From positions 28,307,749 to 28,371,748 of the forward strand of contig NC_021678.1 in NCBI RefSeq assembly GCF_000247815.1: DNA of 64,000 nt, in the 5' to 3' direction. Positions 24,544 through 38,418 of this stretch are shown here, one piece after another. This stretch comes from Ficedula albicollis. Taxonomy: Eukaryota > Chordata > Aves > Passeriformes > Muscicapidae. Position 1 is the stretch's first letter. Each line of letters begins with the position of its first letter. The translations under genes and the position numbers were made by a program. Under the pieces are notes generated by a model, which saw nothing but the letters and a program-made list of their open reading frames with translations, searched no databases and had not been told where the DNA came from.

Positions 24544-25906
24544 AGTGGGGAGGACAGGCACATTCCCATCCATGTGCTGATCCATACAGGGTGAGCTGCA
24601 GCCTTGGTGGAGTGGTGTGCTCTTAATAAACATTAAAGGGGTCTTTAAACCAAGACATGAGTGGGAAAGGAGGAGGTGGCATTCTTCCACAAGATGGAAA
24701 GCAGACTGCATTTTCCTCAGGCTCTCAATTGTTCCAGCTGCTGCAAACTGCTACCTCTCTGAGCTGTTCTAGTCCTTTCCTTGGCTTAGTTTCCCTGATT
24801 AAGTGGGCACATCCATCCATTGCCCCATCTCCCCTCGTGGCTGCAGTTACAATTGCAGCTGATGTGTTTGGGAGCTCCCACTGCCATGCAGAGGAGGGTT
24901 GTGAGACAACATCCTCTCAGAGGGCCTGGTATTATTGAAAAGAAATGTGTAGGGGAAATCTACAGGAAAAAATTAGTTCACTTTGCTAAGCCCCAGAAAG
25001 AAAAAAAAAAAACCAACAAACTTGCTCTAGTGATAGATAGCTTGAGGTCTCTGAAGCTAACATGTTTAACAAGGTCTATTAAAAAAATCACTTAGCATAT
25101 CAGCTATCATACTTCTGATGCATGCACTGCTGAAGGCAATATTAGCTCTTGTGACATGTTTTTGTTACGAAGCGCTGTTCAAGGATGTATCATCTCTTCT
25201 GCATGTTTAGTGAGGAGGATGAATTTTTTGTCAAAGATCTATCCAGAGTTCTTAGGTCTGACTGAGGGAACTCCTGTGGTCAGCACATGCAGCAATCCTC
25301 CTTCTCCATTCCCAATTACCTTCCAGGGAATGCCTTACAAACATGTTGGAATCAAGGCATTTAGCAAAAGCAAGATTCGGAATTTTGAGAGCAGATGAGG
25401 ATATCTTGGGCACTTACCAAAGGCATGACTGCTCCTTTTTTATCTGCCATCATGTTCAATCCATGCTCTACTCTTGTGGGAGGGGAATGTTTCATAGTTT
25501 AGAAAAGATGCATGTAAGTTTAGAGGGGTATTCCATGATTAGAAAAACATGATTGCTAATCCAGCAGGCCTGAAACACCTGAAATGTCCTGCTGACAATT
25601 TTGTCTTATGTTTACATGTTAAGAATTCATGGCTTGTATTTGTAAAGAATGTATTTTCTCCTCTCTCCCGTACAAGGAGCATAAGTTTCCTCTTAACTTT
25701 GTGCAGTGATGCCCTGGTCATCTTCCAGAGTGGTGACAGTTAATTTAGGAACCAGTCATGTGCATGAGGAGCTGGAATGGTGCCTCCCACTGTGCCTGGC
25801 CCTGCATCCATCAGTAACAAAACTCCACATGACTTTACTTGACTACATGACAAACTCTGTCATGCCCTTGGGGTTATGGGACATCTAACTAGATGAAGAA
25901 ATAATT
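24544..25906. other. Unique noncoding DNA
   Basis: Single-copy sequence with an A-run at about 25001-25012. Nothing recognisable was found. Confidence 0.5.
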
Positions 25907-26020
25907 TGTTATCACTAAGTGGGTCACACTTGAGAGTGTTTGCTGCAGACCACCACCACCACATGTTATCACTAAGTGAGTCACACCTGAGAGTGTTTGC
26001 TGCAGACCACCACCACCACT
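25907..26020. repeat. 57-bp tandem duplication (2 copies) ending in a CAC triplet run
   Basis: Copy 1 is 25907-25963 and copy 2 is 25964-26020, with two transitions between them. Both copies end in a short (CAC)n stretch. The right end coincides within about two bases with the left end of the 1,062-bp duplication that follows. Confidence 0.94.
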
Positions 26021-28143
26021 GCTCTCAATGATGGACAAAGTCATTTGTGGACCAGTGGGAACAACAGAAATTCAGCCAAAATCCGGGTCTTTTGCTGCTG
26101 CACAGGTATTTGAATCAGGGGGGTGAAAACATTGGCTTTCATTTGTTTCCTTGTTAATTTTTTTTTTTCAGTGGGAATTATTCTTGGAAAAGGACACATA
26201 CAGCAAGTCCTTGAAAGATAGAGGAAATTCCATGCATCTTGTTTTATAGTTTGTGTTTAATGTTACCACAGAAAACGTGAGAAAATTCTCTCCTATAGTC
26301 TATCAGGATCCTCAGACTACAGTCCTGAAAGATTTATGGTTAGACAAAAGCAACATTTTCTTCATGGAAATGAGCTAAAGCAATAAACAAATAAAAAAAG
26401 CTTTTATTAGAGAAGGATACGTCTAGCCGGAAGTCTGGGGAATCCTGATTTAATGTACTTCTCTGCAGGGATTGTGCCAAATCTTGGATGGAGTGAAATT
26501 CATGCTGTTTTAATTCTCTGTTCAAAAATGTACATGCAGTGGCAGGAATAGAGCACTTGTCCCATCTAACCAAGAGCCAGGCTTAGTTGAAAGAACCCTC
26601 TAGAGTTTACCCAGTTTACCTAGTCAGTTTACCCAGCCAATGGTTGGAATTGTGGCAAACATATCAGAAAGTGGAACTGAGAGCACACACACTTCTTAAA
26701 AACGTGTTCTTTTGCTTGAAATCTCACAAAACCAGTCTTTTCTTGTAAGATTTGATCTGCTTCCTGTTTCAGACTAAGTCAGCAAGATAATAGGGAGCCC
26801 TTGTGTTTGGGCTGCAGTGGTGCTCCTGATCTCCAAAGAGAGGCTTGAAGCATTTTCCCCATGATGACAAGTGGCCACAGCTTCTGTGTGTGGACAACAC
26901 TGTAGCAGTTCTATAATATAGAATGATATGGTTTTTTTCCCAAAATAGGGATAAAAATCAATTGAGGGAGCAGCAGGTGGTTGAGGTGCTTAGATGCTGG
27001 GAAACACAAACTCCAAGCTGTGGAGCAGCGTCATTCATTAATGATCTTGCTACAATTTCACTTCTAGAGTTTAAAATCTTCTGCTCTCAATGATGGACAA
27101 AGTCATTTGTGGACCAGTGGGAACAACAGAAATTCAGCCAAAATCCGGGTCTTTTGCTGCTGCACAGGTATTTGAATCAGGGGGGTGAAAACATTGGCAT
27201 TCATTTGTTTCCTTGTTAATTTTTTTTTTTCAGTGGGAATTATTCTTGGAAAAGGACACATACAGCAAGTCCTTGAAAGATAGAGGAAATTCCATGCATC
27301 TTGTTTTATAGTTTGTGTTTAATGTTACCACAGAAAACGTGAGAAAATTCTCTCCTATAGTCTATCAGGATCCTCAGACTACAGTCCTGAAAGATTTATG
27401 GTTAGACAAAAGCAACATTTTCTTCATGGAAATGAGCTAAAGCAATAAACAAATAAAAAAAGCTTTTATTAGAGAAGGATACGTCTAGCCGGAAGTCTGG
27501 GGAATCCTGATTTAATGTACTTCTCTGCAGGGATTGTGCCAAATCTTGGATGGAGTGAAATTCATGCTGTTTTAATTCTCTGTTCAAAAATGTACATGCA
27601 GTGGCAGGAATAGAGCACTTGTCCCATCTAACCAAGAGCCAGGCTTAGTTGAAAGAACCCTCTAGAGTTTACCCAGTTTACCTAGTCAGTTTACCCAGCC
27701 AATGGTTGGAATTGTGGCAAATATATCAGAAAGTGGAACTGAGAGCACACACACTTCTTAAAAACGTGTTCTTTTGCTTGAAATCTCACAAAACCAGTCT
27801 TTTCTTGTAAGATTTGATCTGCTTCCTGTTTCAGACTAAGTCAGCAAGATAATAGGGAGCCCTTGTGTTTGGGCTGCAGTGGTGTTCCTGATCTCCAAAG
27901 ACAGACTTGAAGCATTTTCCCCATGATGACAAGTGGCCACAGCTTCTGTGTGTGGACAACACTGTAGCAGTTCTATAATATAGAATGATATGGTTTTTTT
28001 CCCAAAATAGGGATAAAAATCAATTGAGGGAGCAGCAGGTGGTTGAGGTGCTTAGATGCTGGGAAACACAAACTCCAAGCTGTGGAGCAGCGTCATTCAT
28101 TAATGATCTTGCTACAATTTCACTTCTAGAGTTTAAAATCTTC
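26019..28143. repeat. 1,062-bp tandem segmental duplication (2 copies)
   Basis: Copy 1 is 26019-27080 and copy 2 is 27081-28143. I found about five single-base differences and no length change, giving about 99.5% identity. The unit is unique noncoding sequence. Each copy carries a long T-run followed by CAG (26161-26171 and 27223-27233), resembling a splice acceptor, and an identical 77-codon minus frame (26340-26573, 27402-27635) with no known homologue. It could be a recent tandem duplication or two alleles placed in series by the assembler. Confidence 0.96.
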
Positions 28144-30619
28144 ACATCCCTCAAAAAGAAACCATTATTTGCTTAAAATAAAACTCGTTGTTGTGGATGG
28201 GAGAAGTCACTTCTTCTGACCTCACTGGTTAGAAATGACCACATTGCTGGAGATACAGAGTTCAACTGTTGAGGGAAACACTCGTGACTGAAGAAAACTT
28301 CAGAGTTTCTGTGGCTGAAACTTCACATAATTGATGGCCAGGAACTAGCCAGACCCCATAAGGGTAGGTGCCAAGGTGAGTGACAGCCAGGCAGGCTCGT
28401 GGGCTGCCTTTTTGTAATGTATAATATTAGCACAATGCTGTTCTGTCCCATGGCTGAAGCTCCTGGGTGCTATTGATGTGCACATACTGGTAAGAATTTA
28501 AATGCTGAAGCAACTAAATTAATTGGAAAACAGAACAGATCAATTCTCCATGCAATTCTTCTGTATATGTCCCAAACTAATTGATTGCTATCAACGCTAG
28601 CAATATCAGACCCTTATATTCACCATGTGATATTGATCTGAGAAATGGCTGGTATTGTTAAGTTTTAGCAATATTTGAAAATTTGAAATGCAGGAGAAAA
28701 GTCAATGAAATGTATTGGTGTTTTCCCTTTAGTTTTCAGCCAGCTAAAAAATTGCATTTCTGGACATGTCCTGTTAAACTAGCTCCAGAGGATAAATTTT
28801 GTTCAGAGCGCAACAGAAAACTGGGTGCCTTCTTAGATTGTTTTTAAGATGAAAATTATTAATTTTATTTCAGTAAAGGAAGAAAGCATGAAGCAATAAT
28901 CAACCTAGAAGAGTTCACTGTTCAATCTTCTCTGTTCTTCACAGATCCAGTTCCCATTGCAAATAGAACACATCCACTATAAAACATCTGAGTTATATTT
29001 GGAAATTTTTAGGGACAAAAATGAAGCAGAAACTTCGCTGAGTTTTCCCAATACTGATAAAAATGCATACCTGGTTTTAATCTGAAATTATTTAACCCTG
29101 AACACTATCCTGTCTTGCAGCACAACCCCTTGGCTCAGCAGTCTCAAGCTCACCTGAAGGAACAGCAAGGGAGGGGAGTTCTTGCCTTAAAATAAATGCA
29201 GATTAACCTGGACTTGAGGTGTTTTGCTTTTTCTTTTTAAAATCAATGACCACCACATTCCCACAGTTACCCAAACAGCAGCCCATTATACAGTGAGCAC
29301 TCAATGGTCCTTATGAGAGCTACACAAAAGGCTGATCTTTTCTAAGGCTTGTAAGAATTTATCATCACTGTCATCCTTAAATTTACTCTTCTATTGGAAT
29401 TTCCTCCTTGTTTGACGACTGCTTTTTCCTTCCATCTATCACAATTTAGAGTGACTAATCAGGTTAGTCACAAACCCTTCAGAAATTTACCCTCCAGGGC
29501 ACTTTTTATTTTAGTTTGGGAAGGAAAGCATTTCAATTTACAACGTTTAACAGGCGCCTCTCTGCAGTAGCCATGAGGGTTTCTCTTTGGTTCAGATTTA
29601 CATATGCAAATTATCCAAACATCACTTCAGTTACTCAAAAGGATGAAATTTAAAGAAATGATCTGGGGATTGGAGGTTGAGAAGCTGGTTCAGAAGATCT
29701 GTTTCTGCTCTGCTACAGCATCATTCAGTGACCTGCAGCACCATAAAGTGGATGTAATAGGCTGGACATTGATACTCACCAACTAATTGGTCTATAAGGC
29801 AGATAAAACAATTATTATCAAGTTTTTTAAAAAGTCCATTTCAGAGCTTCTGTTCAGTGAAGGGAACCAATGAAACTGCGAACATTTTTTTCACTTCTGA
29901 GACATCAAAAATGATGCAGCTGTTGTACCTGGGATTTTTGGGATCACTGATGGGCAAGAATCCCTGACCCAGTTCTTGGCAAAAGTTTATCTAATCCATG
30001 GATTCCTAAAGGGCAACCCACAGATTCTTGCTTTTCTGTAGAGCCTTTCTAGGAGGGGATATGTGGGGGAGAGTGTCTCAGGCAAATCTGAACATGAGAA
30101 ATCCCATTAACACTGGGCTATACCAGCTGTATGTGAAGCCTGTGAGGTGCAATATTAGGAGTTCACAGACTGGAAAAGGCTAAAAATCAATTGTGCTTAA
30201 AGACTGCCTATGACATGGAATTTAGCGAGCTCTCAAGATAATGCATTCCTGGTCTTTTCCTTTTAACAGGTAAAACACTTTTCCTGATGTCTAACCTTCA
30301 CTTGAAGATCATTATTTCTTGTCCTGCCCTTGGTGGCTGTGAGGAATAGCACGTTCCTTTTCTCTTTGCAGAGCTCTTTTACATATATGAAGAGTGAGTA
30401 CCAAGAAATTGTTCTACAAATACATTTATCATAAGATGAAAAGAGAAAAGTATCGCCAGATGATACCAAGGGGGTGAAGTGTTTAAAGCCTTTTTTGTAT
30501 CAGTGTTCATTTAAAAGATCAGTTGAGAGCAGGAGGCTAACAGTATTGGAGAATGAATTGAAAAGTTCAGCACAGAATAATGAAAGAAGTGAGAAAATTA
30601 AATAAGCTTCATGTTTTAT
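28144..30619. other. Unique AT-rich noncoding DNA
   Basis: No gene is seen in about 2.5 kb. The part at 28440-28780 is AT-rich and motif-dense, with repeated ATTGAT/AATTGA-type cores, and looks like a candidate conserved element. A weak MIR-like resemblance near 29670-29740 was not strong enough to annotate. Confidence 0.5.
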
Positions 30620-31210
30620 AATTGGCTGAACCTGATGATGTTCATCCTAGAATATTTTGAAAGTGGGCTGAAAAGATCTTAGATACCTGTGGTTACCTTT
30701 GAGAAGCCAGGAAAAGCTAAGATACCAGAAAACTGGAAAAGGGCAAACCTATCTTCATACAGAAGAAGGGAAAACAGAGGAACATGGAAATTACAGAGCA
30801 GCTAGTCTCTTTTTTCAGCTCCAGCAAATATCAAGCAATTCAGTTATTTGGGTGCATCTTGGAAAAGGAGAAGAATAACAGTCAGTGTGGGTTTGTCAGG
30901 AAAAAATCATGTAATCTTATTTCCTTTTACACAGGAGTGGCGAACAGAAATGAAAGTCTGATTTTGTTTAGGAATTGACAATGGCTGATAAGGTGATAGG
31001 CCTTAAACTGAAGGGAGAATGGTTCAGAATGAGCTGATAACAAAACCCTTCAGTGGTGTCGCTCAGGAAGCAGTAAACCTGGCTGTCTGGGGAGCCTGCA
31101 GACTGTGCCCCACTGGAGATCTCTATGAACAGGTCAAAGCAATGTCTATCAGCAGTGATTTAGATATTGCTGAGATTATTTCAGGGGAGAGGAATGGATT
31201 GAATGACCTC
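30620..31210 (+). mobile_element. Ancient CR1-like LINE fragment (reverse-transcriptase relic), plus strand
   Basis: This is a decayed non-LTR retroposon fragment. In the plus frame, PENWKRANL followed by a lysine/arginine-rich stretch matches the CR1 reverse-transcriptase start region (known form: P-E-D-W-K-K-A-N). Further on, SQCGFVRKKSCNLISFY (within 30784-30978) matches the family's SQHGF...KSCLTNLI block. Intervening frames are broken. The last bases, near 31190-31210, resemble the CR1 tail in which GGATTGGA leads to GACCTCC. It is far more diverged than the copy at 13069-14020 and is therefore much older. Boundaries are approximate. Confidence 0.7.
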
Positions 31211-34200
31211 CAAATATCCCCCTCATCCTTATTTTTCTTATAGCTGTGTCCTGTAAACTTCCTCTTCTCCAGGCAGAAGAAGCTTCATTATTTCTGTGTC
31301 TCCTCATATCTTCTGTTCCCCAGGTCTCTGATCACTCCTGTTTTTCTCTCCTAAATGCTTTACAGTTGCCACACTCCCTTCTTGTGTGATATTAAGAATT
31401 ATCAGGGAGATGCTGTCCAATCCCCGGCACGTGCCAGAGCGAGGAGGAGGATGCTCCTCTGCACAGTCACTCCTTCCAGAAATTCACCCAAACTTATCCT
31501 TAGAGCAAAACCTACGAAATCTAAGAATTAATAAAAAGTGGATTTTTTTCCATATCGCTGTATTAATTCACATAAAACCATTCCTGAATTTCCTGCCTAG
31601 GAGCTGGTGAAGAGATGCTTGACTACAGTACTTTTGGAGATCTCCCATTCTCAGAAATTTCATATTTTGACTTAATGTCAGCATTCCTCTCTGCCCCAGT
31701 TGCCTGCCTTTTCAGCCTGAAGTGAAAGGAGTACCAACAATAATAAAGCTAAAAAATAAAGGCAGCATGAATTACTATATTCTTCTCATGGTACAATGAT
31801 GGAGAAAGGTCCCATGTTAGGGGGGGAATGCATGTCACTGTTTCAATACTTGAGAATCAGAAGTGATTCAGTGCACAGAGCAAAATAGCAGCTGTGTTCA
31901 GATCTCAGCCATTCACTGGAGAGAAAGAATAGTTTTCACTCATAAAAATGAGTATGTGTCTTTATTCTGTCATGGGATAATGAGGCACCTTGGGCTTGAT
32001 CCAAAGCTCCCTGAAATCCAGAGAAAGGCTCACGTTGACCTCTGTTCACCCTAAACCAAAGAGGAGAATCTTTTGGAGTTGGAAGAGCTTCCTCTTGCTC
32101 TTTTCTCTCCACACTTGAGTCCCACACCACTGCTAGCCTGCTCTATAGATGAAGACCACCAACAAATAGAATCTGTAGGGCTGACAAAAGGATGTTTAAG
32201 GACACATCAGCAATTTAAGCTGCAAATCTCAGTGCTCACAGACAGGATCTGCAGTGTAGGTGTCCAAGGTGCATCTCTCTTCCACGTCATCCCACAGCAG
32301 GTGACAAGTCCCCTGGCAGCCCATGGCCTCAGGGCCACCCACTTGCGGCAGCTCCATGTGCACAACTGCAGGGGGGAAAATATAACACTGTCCTGCAGCT
32401 TGTGATCCATCAGGAAACAGTCATTTCCCATGGATCAGTTTTTATTTACCAGCACCAGACCATCCTTGAGGAAAGCAGGGGGAGTGAGGGCAGGATTGCC
32501 TCTTTTGGTGGCAGGCTGCCCTGGACTGACCTAAAATCGATCCTAAGGCTGCAGCTGTAGTCTGTGTCTGCAGTAAAATCAAATCACCTGAATTGCCTTG
32601 AAAATACCTAACCATAAAACCAGAAATCTGTTATTTATTATGACAGAACTATCACTAGGAGACCAAGGGCCTATGACAGACCTTTCTTGCAATATACTGC
32701 CAGAAACATCCTTCTCAGATTTTTAAAACTGTTACTTAGGAAATTTAAAGAAGAGACTAGCTAATTCTTTTTTATAAGGAGGAAAAACACCTGTTGCTCC
32801 AAAACTCTTCGAAGATTCATGGAGGCACTTCCAGCTGCAGCCCAAAGTGGCCTGGGAGAGGAAGACCTCCAGAAAGCTGTAGAGCAGGAGCCCCATGGTT
32901 GCATTACAGCATGCTCTTGCTTTTTGTTTTGGAGCAGTATCTTGTTTCTCCTTTTTATTTTATTTTTTTTCCCTTAGCTATTCTTCTTATCGAAAAGTCA
33001 CAGAAAGGGGAAGAAAAAAAGAAACTTTAACAGCAGCCTTCCCTGCCCCAGCTCCACAGACAGCTATCTCACCAGATAAAGCACAGTCCTGGAAGGCTTC
33101 TGTGCTCTTCTGCCAGAAGCATCTGAAAAAAACATTTGGGCTCCTGCAGAACAGGGCACCATTTTTGAAAAGGTCTCTGCGCTGAGAAAGACAATTGATT
33201 TTCTTCTTTTGGCCTCTTCCCCATGCAGCAGTGCTTTATAAAGGCAGAGAAACAGAGAAAAGGATCCGAAAGGGAGCGTTAAATATTTCACTTTCCTGTT
33301 AGCTGGAAAAATCAAATATGACACCTCTCACCAAATAGAAGTTTGCTTCTGGCTCTCTCTTCTTCTGCTGGGTTTTGGGTTACATCTCATGTTAAAAGGC
33401 TTGGGGCAAGGAGTGGGTGAAATTAGAGGAAAACTCGATCTGGAGGCAAATTCGAACAGATACTGAGGAGGGAGTTTGGTCTTACAGCTGGGATACAATG
33501 CTGTTTGCTCTAGAGATTTTTCAGGTGGTGGGCTCCTCACTGAATTCCGGGATATCCAAAGACATCCCAAGGCATTAGGGAATCACACAGAGCTGTTAAA
33601 GTGGGAGGTGTCCGTGCTCTTTAAATGCTCTTTCTTTCCAGCTCTGTGTGTGCCTGCAGGGGAAGGTGGGAAGCAGGCACCGCACGGAGGTGTTTTCTGC
33701 CCTTGAGATGTTGCCAGCACATTTCCTGTGAGGACTTTGGCAAATGGTGCTGCAGATTCTACTGTGAGAACAGGCTCTGCTTCCTCTTTGCTTTGTGCCA
33801 GCGATGGCCTCTTGTTTGGCTGCAGCTAGAATTGTTACTAATGGTAATTGTTGGATGGAGGAGCTCGAGATGTAAGAAGGAAGAAAATACAGGCTCCTGC
33901 TGCCAGCCTGTGTGTGTTTGTTGTCAGGGGCCTGGGAAAAGGGAGCTGGCTAATTTGGCTTTAACAATCTGTTGATCCTGGTTCGTGCATCCTTGGACCT
34001 ATAAATCAAATCTTATGTTTAATCCTCTGTACATTCCTATAACTAATATAAATACAAATATATTTTAAATATATCCTCCCTCCTCACCTAGAGGTACCTG
34101 AGTCCAGCTCTTGGTCTGAAATCCAGACATAATCATGTCTTAAGTATTAAATTTCAGTACAAGATTTCCACAATGGTTTGAAAAGATCATACAACAGCAC

Positions 34201-36084
34201 TCCAGAAGAGCTCTAAAAGATCAATAAGACTTACTTTATAAATACACTTTTTTTAATTGATGATGCATTAAATATTATTCTTTTTTGTTACTGTGTAGAA
34301 AAATAACAGGGTTTTATTTCTTCAAGGGGAGATTTGCTATTCACTTTTTTACTCTCACAGTACTGCAAATACCTCATCTTCCTAGGTCAGTAAAGAAGTC
34401 TCTTGATAGTGTTTCCTTATGGGGGTCATTCCTTTCCACAGAAGTACTTTATCCCAAATATTCATTAGGCATTAAAAGGAAATAGTCCTGCCCAAACAAT
34501 TAAAAAGCTCTCAACTTGTACACACTAGTTGCTCTACTCAAACCTCCCTTTCAGGGTTTGTTAAAGTAGATCAAGGCCCACATCTGAGCCCTGCCTTGAG
34601 TTGTGTTCATTCTGCTAATGCAAGGCTGCTGTGTCCCAGGATTTGAGACTCCCAGTATTCCCCCCAAAGTGAGTGTGCCTGGCTCAGCTGGGAACCCAGA
34701 ACTACTCTGTGGTGCTGTTTGAATGGAAATGAGGAGGAAGGTCCCAAGCACACCCTGAGCATTTCTGCTGAGTTTGTACCAGGCTCTCCCTTTGATGCTC
34801 CAGCTTTCCTCAGCTCTCCTAGCCCAAGAAATTCCCTATCATATGTCAAATGAAGACACAATGTCCACTTTCTGTTCTGTTTTAGATTGAATCTTAACAC
34901 TGACCTCATTATAAGCTGTGTCCAGGCACTATATGATGGGGCATGTATGTTCATGGTTGCAAACGCCCACTGGATGTTTCTCAGAGCTCTGTGAAGAAGT
35001 TGTCCTGCTCTTCATGTCTCTGCCAAGGTAAAAATAAACAAAAGCTTGGCCTTCATTTACCCTTTTTACCATGGAAATCCGTGTGTGTGTGTCTGTGGGG
35101 ATGGGAGCTGCCTCTGCACAGAGCAGACAGACAGCAGCTTTTAGCTGGAATCACAAGGTTGTGAAGCGCTCGATGCCTTGACCTGTAACATGCGACTGTA
35201 AATTCCTCCGCTCTTGTTATGTTTGCCAGGGGTCATGGTCTTTAGCAGTTTACTTAGTGGAGGAGGAGGAAAGAAGCCCTTTTTATTGTTGAGCAGCAGA
35301 CAAGAGTTTGCCTTGTCCTGGCAGCTGGTGCTGACACAGGGCTGTTCTTCAGGTGTTGCTTTGATGGACAGTGCCCCCCCAACAGCCACGGAGCAGCAGG
35401 GGTGGTGGCAGCCTCCACTTACCTGGCTTTGGTTAAAGGAGAACCTGTGGAGTCTGTCCAAGTGGGACCCAGCACTGCCTTTCCAGTGTTTTCATTGCAT
35501 TTCTGACAGAGGCTGAACTTTGCTCCAGAATAATTGCCTGCAGTGACCTGCTGAAGTGCATTTTAGCTGTGGTGCAGAGCATGCACAACTTGCAGTGACA
35601 GGTTTGCATCAGTACAAACCCAGCAGCAGATTAAATGGGGCTGGAGTCCCAGGGCTCCAGTCCTTTAGCATCTCTGGAGTGGGGAGGACCAGATGCTGCT
35701 TATTGTGCTGTGAACTGTCTGTGTACAGCAAAGCAGCCTGACACCGTGATCTCAGTGCTCCCTGTCTCTGCCTGGCATGTTCCTACATCCGTGGTTATTT
35801 TGGTGCTCAGGGACACCACGGTGCTGAGGTAGGTACATGGAGTCACATCCCCAGAGGTGCTGCCAGCTCCACTTTGGCTGTGCCAGAGCAAGCCTGACCT
35901 CGGTGCTCCTTGTGCTGGTAAAAATAGCACCAGGATGCTCCAAGTGTCCCTGGCACAGCCAGAAGTGAAAGCTCCTGGGCCAGTCAGAGCTCCTCTGCGA
36001 CAGAGAGCAGCCCACACCCAGTTTGCACTCTGCAGCACAGTGGTCAGCAGAGGAAGACAGCTCAGGCTTGCAATGGTGAAAACT
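31211..36084. other. Unique noncoding DNA
   Basis: About 4.9 kb of single-copy sequence without a recognised gene. Frames of 110-119 codons near 32073-32405, 34607-34954 and 35752-36111 have no familiar domain. Short simple runs occur near 32957-32968 (T) and 35082-35092 (TG). Confidence 0.5.
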
Positions 36085-36214
36085 CCAGGGCTCTTCATGC
36101 AAACAATTCACTCCGCCACCTCAAAAAACACTGTCTCTTCTGGCAACACCCAGGGCTCTTCATGCAAACAATTCACTCTGTCACCTCAAAAAACACTGTC
36201 TCTTCTGGCAACAG
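36085..36214. repeat. 65-bp tandem duplication (2 copies)
   Basis: Copy 1 is 36085-36149 and copy 2 is 36150-36214, with two transitions (CCGCC versus CTGTC). It lies in noncoding sequence. Confidence 0.95.
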
Positions 36215-38418
36215 CTTTGAAACTAGAAGGAGCTGTAGCAGAGCCCTAAGTGACTGCTGGCAGCACTTGTTTGGTGACACCTGGGCTAGGAAATACATTG
36301 TGTGAAACTGAATTCCGCTCGGGTGCGAGGAAGTGGGAGAGTATCCTGAGCACAGCCAGATGTGACCCCAACCCTGCTCGTGCAGTGATCCACAAACACA
36401 CATCACAGACCTCCTGTCAGCTCCTGATCCTGAAGAGAACTCAGTCAGGTTTGAGATATAAAGGACTTCAGCTGCTTGATTTGTTTTGGTTTTTGTTTTA
36501 TTTTGTTGGTTGGTTTTTAACTATTTGATTTTTAACTATTTTTTCTCCAGAAAAGAATTGTCTTGCTGTATTGGCCTTTCACTAGAAAGTTAGGGTCAAA
36601 CATGCTGCCTGGGCAGCATGCTGTGGGCTCTGATACCACTTGTACTTTTACTGAGAACTTGCCAAATGGGCTAACTCAGGCAGCATCAAAAGTTCAAAAA
36701 AATTAGGAAGATAAAGATATATATATAATATAGCCTCTCTGTGCCTGTATTATGGAAAGCAATGTGAAAAACCCCAAACATGCAGGTAGAATGGGGATGA
36801 AGGAAAACTACTAGACTTCTTCCAGGCTCAAAATACTGATAAAATGAATGTTTTGTGTGCTTACAATTCACACCGAGAGTTGAAGACAAAAAAGGAAGTT
36901 TCTCAGGCAAACATAGAAAACACTTCTCTGTTCCCATATCTATTTCTGTGTCTTTAACTGCACATCTTTCCACCTTTTTAATTTTCAAATGCATGTGTGT
37001 TAAGCCTAGAATTTCCTGTGGCTACAAGGACTGGGGTCTGATTGATCCTAATAAGGGACAGTCTAAATGAAGTGCTTGGACTTGCCCCGGGCACTTCTAT
37101 CTGCAGGTGCTGGGAGCCCTTGCCAATGTGAATGACTTTTTGGAACACAAGTGATTATTTACCGTTGGAGCAAGCCAAAGGCTATGCTTCTTCTTGCAGC
37201 TCACAGCCCTTGGCCTCCAACAGGAAATGTATTTCGTTTTCAAATCCCTCTCTGACCAAAATAGAGATTCCAGCGGAGCAGCAATAAACATTCAGACAGC
37301 CTCCTCTTCTGTAGGGAAAAAACTCACGAAAAAACTCAAACTTGGGTTTGAAATGAAATATCCTGTGACTAATCTTATTTTAGGACCGAGCTGGGGTCAG
37401 TTTGTTGCATGTAGGAGCCAGCAAGATGACCTGGGAGAAGGTTGCCACGCTTTATTTGCCACCCATCCCACTTTTACAAACTCTGAATATCACCAACATG
37501 ATGTTTTCAAACAAGGACTGCAAAAGGGTTCACTGTTTGATCCTCCTCTTCTCAGTTTGTCATTGATTTCCCCCATCAAAATAGTTTGTGCAACGAGTCC
37601 CAGCTGTACTGCTGGCACTTTACTAGCCAGCAAATACAATCCAAATGTTAATTCTTTGGAGCTGAGAGCTGCGTGCCAAGAAATGAATAATCAGTGCAAG
37701 GCTAAACAAACAGTTTATTGACGGGGTGGGGCGGGGTGCAGGTGGGGGGTGCCTGGGCTCAGAAGCAGCGAGCCCAACCAGAAGGACATCAAAGCTGCTT
37801 CTGTCAGAAGACTCAGTCACGTGTGATTTGTTTTCTCCCACCACTAATTCAGTTACATGTTGAACTACCAATATTCCCAGGCAAGAGTGTGAGAGCTTTC
37901 CAGCCCAAACACAGCAGGCAGGCGAAGCAGATGTTTGCACCCTGCTCATCCCAACTTGCCCTCTTTGTCTTTTTTGGGAGGTAAGAGTGCAATGTACACA
38001 CTCAGGTCCAGAGCTCCAGCAGCCAGGCACTCTCTTCACTTGTCTCTGCTTTATAAATGGAGCATGAGGCAATTTGGAAGTTACCAGTGGCATTCCTCTG
38101 GCAGCTGATGGGAGTGTGGCAGGGCTATTCTAATGAGATTTAGGCCAATAGATTTCAATTACCTAGTTAAAGCTTTGCACCTTCTGCCTTTCTCTCCCAC
38201 ATTATCCCGGAGGTCAAGACCAGAAGCAGGATTAAAGCCTCAATCCTTGAGTCCCAAGCCAGCAACAGTGCAGACCACTCATTGCAAATGCTACTGGATC
38301 CTGACCCCAGCTATGTGCTGTAGTAATCCACTTTGCAAATTTTGGGCCAAAGCCAGGACAGGATCCTAGGGATGCTGTCCAGCCAGGTCTCATTCCTCTT
38401 CCAAACTGCTGCAATTTG
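36215..38418. other. Unique noncoding DNA
   Basis: Single-copy sequence with T/G-rich low complexity at about 36478-36545 and a short (AT)n run near 36717-36730. A 175-codon plus frame at 37194-37721 has no recognisable domain and is judged chance. Confidence 0.5.
36601..36620. repeat. Near-palindrome with 9-bp arms
   Basis: CATGCTGCC and GGCAGCATG are exact reverse complements separated by two bases. It is a potential dimer-binding site or cruciform. No gene is nearby. Confidence 0.75.

Noticed and set aside
26340..27635. Two identical 77-codon minus-strand frames as a duplicated gene
   Set aside because: They are identical only because they sit in the 1,062-bp duplication. The peptide has no known relative and lacks gene context.
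29660..29745. Another MIR-like core
   Set aside because: A few shared words in the right order but too diverged to support.
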